Positions 21,830-33,084 of a stretch of DNA of 42,544 bases are shown in pieces; positions within the stretch are counted from its first letter, which is position 1, and each line of letters begins with the position of its first letter. This DNA comes from Welwitschia mirabilis (taxonomy: Eukaryota; Gnetophyta; Gnetopsida; Welwitschiales), in contig JBOZIK010000001.1 in the NCBI GenBank assembly GCA_051453625.1, positions 28,170,472 to 28,213,015 on the forward strand. The letters run 5' to 3'. A program made the position numbers and the translations under genes. The notes under the pieces are model-generated. The model had not been told where the DNA came from and did no database searches. It worked only from the letters and a program-made list of their open reading frames with translations.

Positions 21830-22901
21830 TTGCCATTGGGGAAAACCTCCAAAGCAATTACTTTTATTATGTTTAAGGTTATATTAAAGGGTTTTTCATA
21901 TAATTTCAACCTTTGTCCATTAATTTTCTAAATCTCCTTAGTATCTAAGTTATAAATATCAATAAAGCCATTAGAATGTATTTTCTTTATAAGATAAGGA
22001 CCTAAGCATTTATAGGTAAACTTGTTATGTGAAAAATGTACTCTAGTATTATATAAAAGAATAAGTTGACCAAGTTCAAACTTTTTATGAAGTAACTTTC
22101 TATCATGTTTGAATTTAGCTTGGGCTTTATGAATGAGTTAATGATGTATCGCATGAGTACATTTTTTATTAAAGTGATTACACTAGGAAAATCTATTTTT
22201 AAGATTTTTATAAAGATCTATAAGATTAAGTTGACGAGAAAAATAATAAGAGTTATAACACACATCAACTAGTGAAATACAAAATTTTTTGTATATAAGT
22301 TTATAAAGTAAAAAATTAAGAGAATTACCCCAAGTAGTATCATAATACCAAAGAATATCATTAAGCTTAGAAGCCCAAAATTCTTATTAATGAAGATAAC
22401 TTTTTAAATAATTTTCTTCATTTCCCTATTTGCATTTTTAGGTTTAGCACTAGTTTGTGGATCATAAGCATAACCTATTCTATGTCTAATTCTAATGGAG
22501 AAAAAAAGTTTTCTAAAAAGTTGATTAATAAAATAAGTCCCTTAATCACTAATTAATAATTCTAGAACCACCAAAACATTGAAAAAAAATGAGTTCTAAC
22601 AAAAGCACAAATAGTTCATGCATCATTTGTAAAAGTAGAAATAGCTTCAACCCATGTAGTAACATAATCAACAATCACTTAAATATATTTATTATCATTA
22701 TAAGGTGATTTAATGGGATTTATAAAATCAGTTTACCAATAATTAAAATGTTTACATTCAAGAATTAGTTTAAGGGACATATCATGAGAATGAATAAGGC
22801 TACCATAATGTTGACAAGCATAATACCTTCTAGAAAAATCAAAAGAGTCCTAAAAAAATAGACCAATAAAACCTAAATTGAAGAATTTTCATTATTGTTT
22901 T
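21830..22901 (-). pseudogene. integrase relic, copy B
   Basis: Minus-strand order: the end of the HHCC zinc finger (YACQHYGSLIHSHDMSLK, near 22820-22765), then the catalytic core TDFINPIKSP (first Asp present) and YIQVIVDYVTTWVEAISTFT (near 22680-22625) with one stop read as Gln. Then AKPKNANREMKKI (near 22450), the second half of the core, and a C-terminal domain ending near 21830. Alignment with copy C integrase runs throughout. Stops replace Trp/Gln codons, and a 575-N gap (22902-23476) removes the finger's start. Confidence 0.75.
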
Positions 22902-23476
22902 NNNNNNNNNNNNNNNNNNNNNNNNNNNNNNNNNNNNNNNNNNNNNNNNNNNNNNNNNNNNNNNNNNNNNNNNNNNNNNNNNNNNNNNNNNNNNNNNNNN
23001 NNNNNNNNNNNNNNNNNNNNNNNNNNNNNNNNNNNNNNNNNNNNNNNNNNNNNNNNNNNNNNNNNNNNNNNNNNNNNNNNNNNNNNNNNNNNNNNNNNNN
23101 NNNNNNNNNNNNNNNNNNNNNNNNNNNNNNNNNNNNNNNNNNNNNNNNNNNNNNNNNNNNNNNNNNNNNNNNNNNNNNNNNNNNNNNNNNNNNNNNNNNN
23201 NNNNNNNNNNNNNNNNNNNNNNNNNNNNNNNNNNNNNNNNNNNNNNNNNNNNNNNNNNNNNNNNNNNNNNNNNNNNNNNNNNNNNNNNNNNNNNNNNNNN
23301 NNNNNNNNNNNNNNNNNNNNNNNNNNNNNNNNNNNNNNNNNNNNNNNNNNNNNNNNNNNNNNNNNNNNNNNNNNNNNNNNNNNNNNNNNNNNNNNNNNNN
23401 NNNNNNNNNNNNNNNNNNNNNNNNNNNNNNNNNNNNNNNNNNNNNNNNNNNNNNNNNNNNNNNNNNNNNNNNNNNN
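22902..23476. other. assembly gap, 575 N
   Basis: It lies between RNase H and integrase of copy B and hides the histidines of the integrase zinc finger. Confidence 0.95.
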
Positions 23477-24195
23477 ATTAACTATGTCAACATACAAAAA
23501 GTTTTTCATCTAGAAAAGAATCATTAATCATAAAATAATTAAGATAAGAAGAAAGATGTGATAAATGATCTGCTATCCTATTATGTTTTCTTTCTTTATC
23601 AATGATGGTAAGATTAAACTATTATGTAAAGAGGATTCATCTAATGAGTCTAACACTAGAATCTTTCTTAGTCATGATGTATCTAGTAGTTGCATGATTA
23701 ATATAAACATTTGTATAAAAGCATAAAGAATAGAATCTAAGAGTATCAAGGTANNNNNNNNNNNNNNNNNNNNNNNNNNNNNNNNNNNNNNNNNNNNNNN
23801 NNNNNNNNNNNNNNNNNNNNNNNNNNNNNNNNNNNNNNNNNNNNNNNNNNNNNCTAAGAGTATCAAGGTAAAAAGTTATGCCTAACACTTCTTTTGTAGT
23901 AGTAGTACAATTTAATTGAGCTTTAAAATAAGTTTTACTATAATAAGATATAGTTTTAAAATTATTTTTTTACTTGGATCTAAGAATCCCATTGATGATA
24001 ATATTGCTAGTATTACATATTAATGTAGAATCCTTATTTTAATCAAGTCCCATTACAATACATGTATAAGAGATTTTATTTTTAAGTGTTTTAAAAGTAA
24101 GTTACCAAGATTTTTTCTATTGAAATTTAGCTTATTTTTAACTAATGAGTAAAGCGGTTTACAGATTTTGGCATAATCCTAAATAAAACAATGGT
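23477..24195 (-). pseudogene. RNase H relic, copy B
   Basis: Readable parts are HATTRYIMTKKDSSVRLIRW (near 23695-23640) and RIADHLSHL (near 23570), matching the Athila RNase H end: TDHxALxYLxxKKDxKxRLIRW then VADHLSRL. A 100-N gap (23754-23853) is flanked on both sides by CTAAGAGTATCAAGGTA, so the two contigs probably overlap there. Stops are frequent. Confidence 0.65.
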
Positions 24196-25010
24196 GAAAA
24201 TCACAATTGCTAAGGAAAGATTAAACTTATTTTACATTTTTTAGAGGAGCTAAGTTTTTAATTATACTTACCTTTTTAAGATCCATTCTAATTTTTTTAC
24301 TAGAAATGTAATGACCTAAGACACTTCCATTATCAACTAGAAGGAAATCCTTATACCAACTCAAATATAGGCCACTCTCAATGTATCTATTAAGGACTTT
24401 CTCTAACATTTTTAAGATTTTTTCAAATATTTCACCATAGATTGAGAAGTTATTCATAAAAATTTCAATTAAATTCTCTAATATATTAGAAAAAGTACCC
24501 ATAATTGAATATTAAAAAGTGCCAAGAGAATTATAAAGTCCAAAAGCTATGCATCTAAAAGAAAATATTTTAACAAGTAAGTAAAAGTTATTTTTGCTTG
24601 ATCCTCAGTAGCTATACAGACCTAATCATGATCACTATACTTATCAAAAAAGTAATAAGAGAATGTCCTTAGATTCTATCAAGTATTTGATCGAAAAAAG
24701 GTAAAGGACAATGGTCATTTTTAGTTACTTCATTTAGCTTTCTAAAATTAATACACATTCAAAACTTTCCAAATTTATTAGGCACTACTATTAAAAGGCT
24801 AACCCATTCACTATTAGATTTGATATGAATAATTGTAACATCTATTAATTCAATGATTTCATATTTTATAACTTGTTAAAGGATTAGACTTAATCTACAT
24901 TTAAGTTACCTAATAGATTTTGAATTATTCTCAAGGTAGATTTTATATTGAACAATGGAAGTCGGAATGGTTGTTAAGTCTTTATGGGTCTAAGCAAATG
25001 CATTAACCTT
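24196..25010 (-). pseudogene. reverse transcriptase relic, copy B, active site FMDD changed to FMNN
   Basis: The open 91-residue stretch 24502-24227 contains FSNILENLIEIFMNNFSIYG and DNGSVLGHYISSKKIRMD, the palm and thumb of an Athila-type reverse transcriptase. The catalytic pair is Asn-Asn instead of Asp-Asp, which fits two G-to-A changes on the coding strand and would abolish catalysis. Upstream (24510-25010) the fingers are recognisable only by alignment with copy C, with several stops. Confidence 0.8.
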
Positions 25011-25364
25011 AGTATTTAAAAGTGCAATTAAAATTGATTCTTCTTAAGAAGAGAGACCCTTATTTATTATCAATGGTTTATTTTAATCATCACATAGAAA
25101 GATATATTTCAATACAATAGGTAAAAGGTTTTAAATTTAAATTTAAATTTTTAGTTTTAGTTAATTTTTTATCAAAGTTAACCATCTTCTTAGACCATTT
25201 CCTGGATAACATGAAGTGAGGACCTCCCTTAAAATATGAAATGTCAATTGTTTTCAAATTTTGGACTTCGTTATAGATTGTAATTTCAGTTTCTTCACTC
25301 TCCTAATCAAAATAGTCAGTTCCTAAATACTCATAGTTGAGTTTATCATCATCAAAAGCTTTGA
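25011..25364 (-). other. linker between protease and reverse transcriptase, copy B
   Basis: It aligns loosely with 38620-39040 of copy C. It holds a short AAATTT tandem (near 25130) and no conserved domain. Confidence 0.4.
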
Positions 25365-25995
25365 AGTTTTCTACTTCAAGTGGGTCATCATAAAAGGTAG
25401 GTTTATAAAGAATTAACCATCTTTCTTTAAGTGGATGATGCTATAGAAATAATGTTCACTTAATTTCTCCTTCAACATTTAACTCATCACTTAGGTTTTT
25501 TTAAGCATCATTAAAAACTTTAATGGTAAAATTTTTATTTCCTACATACCATTCCATCATTCTAGTTTTGTATTAATAATAAAATGGGATACTACACAAA
25601 ATTCTTTATCTAGAATTNNNNNNNNNNNNNNNNNNNNNNNNNNNNNNNNNNNNNNNNNAACATCCATTATTCTTAACTTTAATTACAATCATATCTATTG
25701 TATAAAATGCTTAATTTATTTGAATCTACAAATATTTTATTACTTCTAACTTTTTTTCCACTGATGCATCTATCAATTCTAAAATAATACATGTGGGTTT
25801 AATTCTACTTTGGAACCAATTCATTGATAAATATATAAAGGCATAATATTAACAATTACTCCTATATTGATTAAGGATTTTTTATTCTTTTATTTTTTTT
25901 ATAATGTAACACGAATTATTGCTACCCCTGGATCCTTAGATTTTGGACATTTTTGCAAAACTAAGTTAGTTATAGATTGGGCTAGGAAGATTTTA
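25365..25995 (-). pseudogene. aspartic protease relic, copy B
   Basis: It aligns with the better preserved copy C protease: 25366-25560 matches 39010-39200, and 25850-25995 matches 39460-39600. A 41-N gap (25618-25658) and several frame breaks interrupt it. The plus-strand open stretch 25867-26058 is only the complement. Confidence 0.65.
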
Positions 25996-27885
25996 CTAGG
26001 TATGGTTCATTTTTATTTCCTCCTAATTAGAACTTTTAACAACTTAAAATATTTATGATTTTCTTATAAGAGTTTCCAAAATGATAAATTTATGCTTACA
26101 TTTTGTATTGAGGCTCTAACGTGATCATCAAAGATAGGATTAATATTTAATCTATCAAGCCAAGGGGTAGTAAGCTTCTTACCTTTATCTTAAGAAGAAT
26201 TCTTCTTATTAATATTATCACTTAAAGGAGAAGGAAAAGCATGACCTTCTAAGATTTCAATATCCTCTTATTCTTCATCATTATTATTATTTTAAGAAGT
26301 TGAAGCCTTATGGATAAGACATATTATTTCATTCCTACTTCTTCTCACAACTTTATAATCTTTTCTTATTTCATTAAGGTTTGATAAAGTTTGTATTACT
26401 AGTTATCCTTATGGTCTTTGATTTCCAAGCATAGTTTGTTAAAGAATAATTACTAGATTTTTAATGTTTGAATTGTCTTCTCTTGAGCTTTTTTTAATTT
26501 ATCAATACAATTTCTAAGTGGATCATTTTAATTTTGAAAATTTGATGTACTTAATTGATAATTTGAGCTACTTAGTTGGAAATTTAAGTTGTCTATTTGA
26601 AAGTTAGCATTCTGAAATCTATTTCTAAATGTTTGGAAATTTAGGTGATTTGCTTCAAAATCCTTGAATTTGTACTCAAAATATGGGAAGTTAAGTTGTC
26701 CATTCATAATAGGTTAAAATTGATTCTCATTTTGGTTTTGGTTTTAATTTTTAGAGTTTGAATCCTTTTGATTAAATGTATACACATCATCATAGATTTT
26801 CTCTTTATAAGTTAGTAATAAAGTACATTCTTTAGTTACATGATAGTTTTCTTTACATAAATTACAAGTTGAAGCTATACTCTTTTTAGTTGCCACTTTT
26901 ACATCTACAATAATTTAAGTGTACTTTTATAATATTATTATAAAATTCTTTATTACATTTATTTGTTTTTTCTGATTTTACTTTCTCCTTTTCTTGTTTT
27001 AGTTCTTTAAGATCTTTTATGATTTGGCCTATAGTATGATTTTATTTAGATATTAATTTAGGCCATGTTTAACTTAATTCAACTAGTTCTTTGACCAATT
27101 TAGTGCATTTTCTAATGTTATATTCATTAAATTCCACCACATAAAAAGTATACAAATTTTTTGGTTTGACTATAAAGTTCACTATAGAAATACTCTACTA
27201 ATTCTTTGTGAATAAATGCAAGTATAAGATTAGAAGGTTTTGTAATAAAAATTATTTATAAGTGGAGGCATAATGTTCATTAGGTTATTGTTGGAAATTT
27301 CATACTATTTCTTTCTTTTTCTTATTATTGTTCCACTCATAAATTTTTTCATAAAGGCTTATTAAACTTAGTTCTATGTTTTTCAGCTTTTATGTAAAAT
27401 AGTTCTTAACCATAACTTTTTTTTTCTTTGAATGTGATGAAAAAGATAGCCATGTATGTATGATCACTAATCCATTTTTTACCATTTCTATAAGTAAGCA
27501 CTAGTTGTTCAATGTTGGCTATATGTTGGAGGGGATCCTCATCATTTTTCCTATTAAAAATAAGATAAGCATTTAGACTTCTTAACTTGTCATTATTATC
27601 AAGAGGTAGATTAAAAAGAATTTGGATTTCACACTTTTTTTTGCAATTAGTTCTTTAAGAGTGATATTAACATTTAAATTTATGATGATAGTAAAGTTCT
27701 TGATCATACTATAAGAATTAGCCAAAGCTACTTGTTTCTATTTTTGCATAAAATTTGACATTACAATAAAATAATTTTTTTAAACTTGTTTTGAAAAATT
27801 TGCTTTGAAAAAATCAAATTCAAAAATAGTAAATGCAGAAACATATTCTTGCTTAATTCTTGGAGTATTTTGCATACTTGGGGTG
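25996..27885 (-). pseudogene. gag relic, copy B, with CCHC knuckle
   Basis: On the minus strand near 26875-26825, STCNLCKENYHVTKECTLLL contains a complete C-x2-C-x4-H-x4-C knuckle. The N-terminus is probably at MQNTPRIKQEYVSAFTIFEF (near 27875-27815), followed by VMSNFMQKQKQVALANS. Between them, frames are broken but align with copies A and C. Gag is the structural protein of the particle. Confidence 0.7.
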
Positions 27886-28411
27886 TTCATACCTTAGATT
27901 AGTTCATAGTCAATCAAACCTTCTCAGATGTTTTCTTAATCAATAGTTACTCTCTCTAATACTTTATCTTTTTAATAGAGTTTACCATATCCCAATATGC
28001 TTAGTTATATTTTTGTAAATATCATCTTTATGGTCATATAAATGATGCATCTAGATGATATAATACATAATAAACATAAAAATAAAAAAAATAGAAAAAT
28101 AGAATTACTAATTAAGATAGAATAAAAAATGACAATTATCCTCTGAGTTGTCTGGATGATAGAGGGGATGATAAAAAATCCTAATTATTATAAAAATGAA
28201 AAATCCTAAATTTTACAGGCCATCATTACTACATGTCATTTCGATAACAAGAGGGATGACAAGGCATTAGTTTTAGAATAAAAGTCAAAAAATGTGGAAA
28301 TAAAAACCTATGTTTTCACTATAAAGATATAGTGCTTATATAGAAAAATACCTAAACCAAAATGCAAACTACTTATTTGATCAATGATAGTTCTCAAATT
28401 CTAAGCAGCCT
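27886..28411 (-). other. untranslated leader of copy B
   Basis: It lies between gag and the primer-binding site, aligns with 10561-11114 of copy A, and carries no conserved frame. Confidence 0.55.
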
Positions 28412-28430
28412 TCCTCAACAATAGTTCCAA
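28412..28430 (-). promoter_or_regulatory. primer-binding site, tRNA-Asp type, copy B
   Basis: On the minus strand: TTGGAACTATTGTTGAGGA, two bases after the LTR. Relative to the tRNA-Asp site, all differences but one (C to A at position 5) are transitions. Confidence 0.7.
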
Positions 28431-28432
28431 GA

Positions 28433-29601
28433 TGTTGTAGTGCATATTTATGTAAATGTTACATCCTTAAACAATTCCTAAAATCATCAAAATATATATA
28501 TTACAGAACATAACATACTAATATAGATGGGAGTAATCCAAATGTCATTATTTCATTTAAGGCAGAGGCAAGAAAAAAGAGAACTAATTTCAAACAAAAC
28601 AGTTATGCAATTTCTAAGTAGAACAATAATAATACAAATAACATACTATGTAAATGAGATGCAAGTTCTATTCTAAATGCAATATCTATTCAATTACCAA
28701 GTCAACCTATCATGGAAATTGATCTTATATAATCTATATCAATTTAGAAAAGTCATTACCAGATCAATTTCAATATAATCTATCAAGTGCATCAAAGAGA
28801 ATATGAAAATGATGCAAATTTAATCTATAATATAAAATGCAATGCACCTAAAATAATAATGTCAACCTTAATAAAGTTTGTTCGTTTGATCTATATCATA
28901 GATAAAGTTGTTACAGAATCATAAATAAATAAATTACAAGGGAGATACATATAATAAATGATATAATAAAAAAATAGAGTTTTGATTAAATCGAATCAAC
29001 ATCCATGTTATAAAGCAGTAGCATCTTAATAAAGGATACATAGTGCAACATCAAGAAAGACATATTTTTACAATAACAAGGGATGGTTCTCCTACCCTTA
29101 AGTCTTCTATCATAAGAATTTTTAGTATCAAAGAAGATAAAGTGAAAGTCAAGGGTGAAGAAGGTATTTAATACAAAAATAGACTCTAAATATAATAAAC
29201 ACTAATAGATGCAAATATTCATGCAATAAATTGTAAGGCATGTAGATGAAGTTTAATGAAGTATTATCTTTAGGTGGCATCTTGATAGTCATTTAGATGT
29301 TATAAGTTACAATTCCACATCATACAAAATCCAATGTGGTTCTTTTATCATCCATCTAATCATCCAAATAATAAGGTGGATGACGGGCATTGTAAAGTAT
29401 TTCTTGTATCATATGAGCCTCTTTGATTACAAGGTTGCTGCTTTAGATAGGAAGAATTGTAATTTTCCTACTTGTTAAATGTAATGAATATTGCATTTTG
29501 TGATATTTGCATTATCATTAAAACTTAGCATAAACCTGTCTAATGTCCTAGAAAACTACTTAGAATACCTTATCAAATATATACAATTTGGCAGCATAAT
29601 A
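28433..29601 (-). mobile_element. 5' LTR of copy B
   Basis: Plus-strand start TGTTGTAGTGCAT, end GGCAGCATAATA, 1,169 bp. The final CA has become TA. On its right chromovirus pol resumes. Confidence 0.85.
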
Positions 29602-30330
29602 AGAAAATTAGTTACATATTTCTAAGATAATTAAATAGCCATTGACATTTTTTAATCTATTGGAACTAATTGTTATTATTTAAAAGGCTTATTAATGAAT
29701 AAGCCATGTTAGAGAAATTGAAGATGAATCAATGATAGTACTCAATAGGACTAAAAAATATTCTAATCCTAATAATATTTATAGGTGTTGTCCATTTTAT
29801 AATTACTATAACTTTACTTTAATCCACTGATATACCTTTCTTGGATATTACATCACCTAAAAACTAAATAGATTCCTTCCAAGAAGAGTAATTTTTTATG
29901 TTAGCATAAAATTTGTAATTCTAAAAGTTTATGATACTATTTTCAAGTGTTTTTCATGCTCTTCATAATTATTAAAATAAATTAGGATATCATTAATAAA
30001 TAGTATTAAAAAGAAATCAACATGTAATTGAAAGATATAATTCATAAGACATATAAATAATATAGAGGCATTAGTTAAATCAAAAGATATAATAGTGAAC
30101 TTAAAATGTCCATAGTCAGTTCTAAATGTTATTTTATAAATATCTTCTTCTTTGATTTAAATTTGGTTATATCTAGATTTTTATCAAATTTTAAGAACAA
30201 CTTAGCTTTCTTTAGCTAATAAACAAGGTCATTTATTCTTAGTGTTGAGTACTTGATCTTAATGATAACCTTATTTAACTATCTATAATAAATGCATAAT
30301 CTTACTATTCCATCCTTATTCTTTAAAAAT
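29602..30330 (-). pseudogene. chromovirus reverse transcriptase, 5' part, active site FIDD changed to FIND
   Basis: Minus-strand order: DGIVRLCIYYR (near 30320), LNKVIIKIKYSTLRIND, KAKLFLKFDKNLDIT, DIYKITFRTDYGHFKFTIIS then FDLTNAS, and FINDILIY (near 29985) where FIDD is expected. FLGDVISKKGISVD (near 29860) and FSNMAYSLISLL (near 29700) follow. These match chromovirus pol in order (DGSWRMCVDYRALN to FLGHVIS). The segment ends at 29602 just before the motif that continues at 15655. Confidence 0.85.
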
Positions 30331-31559
30331 AATATAGATACTTCTCATAGTAAAATGCTACGATGAATAAACCTTATTTGTAAAGCTTTTATAAGCTAAA
30401 TTTTTAATTCTTTCATTTATATAGGAGAAATTCTATGTAGTGCCTTAGAAATTAGTTAGGATCCTAGGATTAATTTAATAAAAACTAAACTTCCTCAAGT
30501 GGTGGTATTCCTAGTAATTATGTTATAAATACATCAAGATATTTTTGGAATATTGGTATATTCTTTATTTATGTTTTTCTTTCTTTCAAGATAATTAATT
30601 TCAAGTATAGCACATAGACTAGTGATTCTTTCTTAATTTTATTTTTATATGATTTGCATTAATTATATCATTCATTACTAATTTGTAATGACCTTAAAAG
30701 ATTATTCTTTAACCATGATTAATGTTTTAGTAATTTATAACTACTCTAATTTATATTAATAGTTCATACCAAAAAAATCATATTTTCTTAAGTCTATAAC
30801 ATTTTGTTATATTTAAAAATCTCACCCACCTATGGATAAAGTACAATTTTTGAATTACTAATTAACTTTGGACATGAACCCACTTGATATCTCTATGGAT
30901 CCCTTAATTGAACCACAACATTATTTTTTTAATAATAATCCTAAAAGATATAAAACAATGAATTATTCCATAATAAAAATAAAATGGTTAGTTCATTATT
31001 ATTAAGAAAAGATCTACCTTCTGACATAGAGCTTTGAAATTGCATTCCTTAATTATTAACTACTACTCTAAGTCATCCTATTAATTAAGGAATGTTTTTT
31101 ATCCTTAAGGATTTTCTGGTTATTGTCTAGGAGGGTCATAGTTACATGATAAACATTATTTTACTTTATGATTTCTCTTATTTTAAAAGTGTTTTCATTA
31201 TTATATTAGTTCTAATACTGATACTCATTAGGAAATTGCTAAAACTTGGACCTCTAAGATTGATTACTTGCATATCTTTAACTACAAACATTCCAATTTC
31301 TTTTAAATGGAGGCTACTATAGTTGATTAAAATTCCTATTTCTACTATTACTTCTACTAACATTATTTTTGTTGAAGTGCCAATTTTTTTTAATAATACA
31401 TTTATTATCAAATTTTTTTAAAGATATGTCATCATGAAGGAATTATTTTCTTAATTTTTTATTATTTTTACTTTTTTTTTTGTATCTTTGCCTTTTCTAC
31501 AACCTCTACTAGATTCTTAGGTTAAAATATAGATACTTTGATAGTAAAAAAAGGAATAA
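30331..31559 (-). pseudogene. chromovirus protease and gag C-terminal region, heavily decayed
   Basis: By position this should hold the gag zinc knuckle and protease. I could not read a convincing DxGA/DSGA protease motif. The 77-residue open stretch 31411-31178 lies where the knuckle is expected but shows no C-x2-C-x4-H-x4-C pattern. Function is inferred from position only. Confidence 0.35.
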
Positions 31560-32050
31560 TATTATTAATAAAGATATTATTTTAGCTTCTTCATCTAGAT
31601 GCATATATGATAGATATCTTAATAATTCTATAAATTTGCATTCATAAGATGATATGGTAACATTAGGGGCTTATCTTAGATTATAGAATTTTATAACATT
31701 CTAGTGAATATAGAACTTAGTGATATACCTCTCCTTAAATATATACTTAAATTCCCTCTATGAAAGTTTTAAACCTTTCAATTTGGGCATTTTCATTTTC
31801 CACTATAGGTTAGCTTCTTCTTGTAATACATAAAAAGCTAAATAAGGTTTTTCATATTCATCATATCTTAAGGTGTCTTTAATCCTTTCAATGTTACTTA
31901 TCCATGCTTTAGCTTTATATGGGTTTAAACCTCTATTGCAAGTCTAACTGCTAATAGTTAGCACCATGTTTAAAGTGTGCTTCTAGGTTCTTTTTATAGG
32001 TTTAATGCTTCAATTAACCACTTTTAATATTAAACATTTAAAAAAGAATT
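31560..32050 (-). pseudogene. chromovirus gag (Retrotrans_gag-type) relic
   Basis: On the minus strand: KAWISNIERIKDTLRYDEYE (near 31910), YLAFYVLQEEANLQW with one stop read as Gln, then REFKYIFKERYITKFYIH and ISSYECKFIELLRYLSYMHL (near 31640). This matches the gag core pattern AxxWLxxIE...FxLxxxAxxWW...WxxFxxxFxxxYF...SVxxYxxxF. Stops sit at Gln and Trp positions. Confidence 0.75.
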
Positions 32051-32149
32051 TAAATAAAAATGGAGTAATTATGAAGCATTTGAGAAAAACATATGATAGA
32101 AGATGTTACACTAAAAATAAATTTCATATAATTAAGAAAATAATACACC
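32051..32149 (-). other. chromovirus leader, non-coding
   Basis: AT-rich, upstream of gag. It contains one more GAAGATGTTACACT unit near 32090, isolated from the array that follows. Confidence 0.4.
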
Positions 32150-32277
32150 AAGAAGATGTTACATCAAAAGCATATTAGACAAGAAGACATTACATTAAGA
32201 AGACATTATATTAAGAAAGATGTTACACTAGGAAGACGCTACATCAAGAAGATGTTATATAAAGAAGACATGTTGAA
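32150..32277. repeat. 16-bp tandem repeat, about eight units
   Basis: Units such as AAGAAGATGTTACATC, AAGAAGACATTACATT, AAGAAGACATTATATT, AGGAAGACGCTACATC and AAGAAGATGTTATATA follow each other with a 16-bp step; one unit carries an extra base. It lies upstream of the chromovirus gag, in the leader. Confidence 0.8.
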
Positions 32278-32416
32278 GAATATGATTGAAATGTAAGAAA
32301 ATAATTAATGGACAAAATAACTTATTAGCCAAATAATTAAGTAAAGATTAGTGAACTTTAATTCAAAAACATAAGATAAGAAAATTTCATTTTAGTCCAA
32401 AATAGCAAAAGACAAT
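32278..32416. other. AT-rich segment between 16-bp array and plus-strand LTR fragment
   Basis: The chromovirus primer-binding site and 5' LTR would be expected here, but I see neither. They may have been lost or lie beyond the later insertions. Confidence 0.35.
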
Positions 32417-33084
32417 TGATGCAGCATCAAATTATATGTATTTGATGGGGTGTAATGGGATATTTTGTATGACATTTATATAGGTTTATATGTAATTCTG
32501 AGGATTATGAAGAGTTAATGGATGATCATAGAAACACGTAATTTTTGGCATGTTTAGAGGAATTTTAGACATATTCTAATGCTCAGTGCTTTGAAGGAAG
32601 ATTAATAATGCTAAAGATAATTTCTTTTGATATGAAATAATAAGGAGGACTATTGTTTCCATTAACATCCACATGGCAAACAGGATGATAGCACTGTATA
32701 AGCCAAATGGAATGCTGATGTGAACTAGAAATGGAACTAATGGAGCCCTGTTTTGTAAAGAATTCATCCCTAATGTCATTTATATGACATAAAGGAAAAT
32801 GAATGATAATGCATGTATGATTTTCCTAGGTATCATCCCCATGATAATTAAGATGACATCTAAAACAACTACCTAGTTTTCACTTGTTTCATCCATTTCT
32901 TTCTCTAATTTGAGCATTTTTTTAGTGCATTTTGAGTGATGGTTATGCCTTATTTATTTTATAAATAAACTCTTACTTTGATCCTTCTATCATCTTTGAT
33001 ACACTAGAAATTCTTGTAATAAGAGATTGAAGGATGGAAGATCCATCTTGTGTAGTTGTAGAAAGATGTTTTCTTGGTGTTGGA
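32417..33084 (+). mobile_element. plus-orientation LTR fragment of the Athila-like family
   Basis: It starts TGATGCAGCATC and matches the first ~650 bp of the solo LTR, for example TATATGTATTTGATGGGGTG with TATATGTATTTGATAGGGTA. A TATAAATAA box lies at 32960-32968. The match ends at GTTTTCTTGGTGTTGG, where the minus-orientation LTR of copy C begins. Copy C appears to have inserted into this LTR; the other half would lie beyond the window. Confidence 0.7.

Larger units (their letters stand above)
15656..29601 (-). mobile_element. Athila-like LTR retrotransposon, copy B (complete layout, nested in the chromovirus)
   Basis: LTRs lie at 15656-16924 (3') and 28433-29601 (5'). Read right to left it has a primer-binding site, gag, protease, reverse transcriptase, RNase H, integrase, a GA-repeat region, a third ORF and a polypurine tract. 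The span is 13.9 kb including N-runs of 10, 831, 575, 100 and 41. The order with one RNase H and a 3' ORF suits Athila rather than Tat/Ogre, which has a second RNase H. Flanking pentamers ACAGA (left) and AGAAA (right) match at three of five bases, as expected for a decayed 5-bp duplication. Outside the LTRs, chromovirus pol resumes on both sides. Confidence 0.85.

Noticed and set aside
22878-23527. Three long frames over the 575-N gap
   Set aside because: The frames consist of N and have no supported residues beyond short ends.
25867-26058. 63-residue plus-strand frame
   Set aside because: It is antisense to the protease start of copy B.
31178-31411. Zinc knuckle of chromovirus gag
   Set aside because: The open frame lies where a knuckle is expected but the C-x2-C-x4-H-x4-C pattern is absent.
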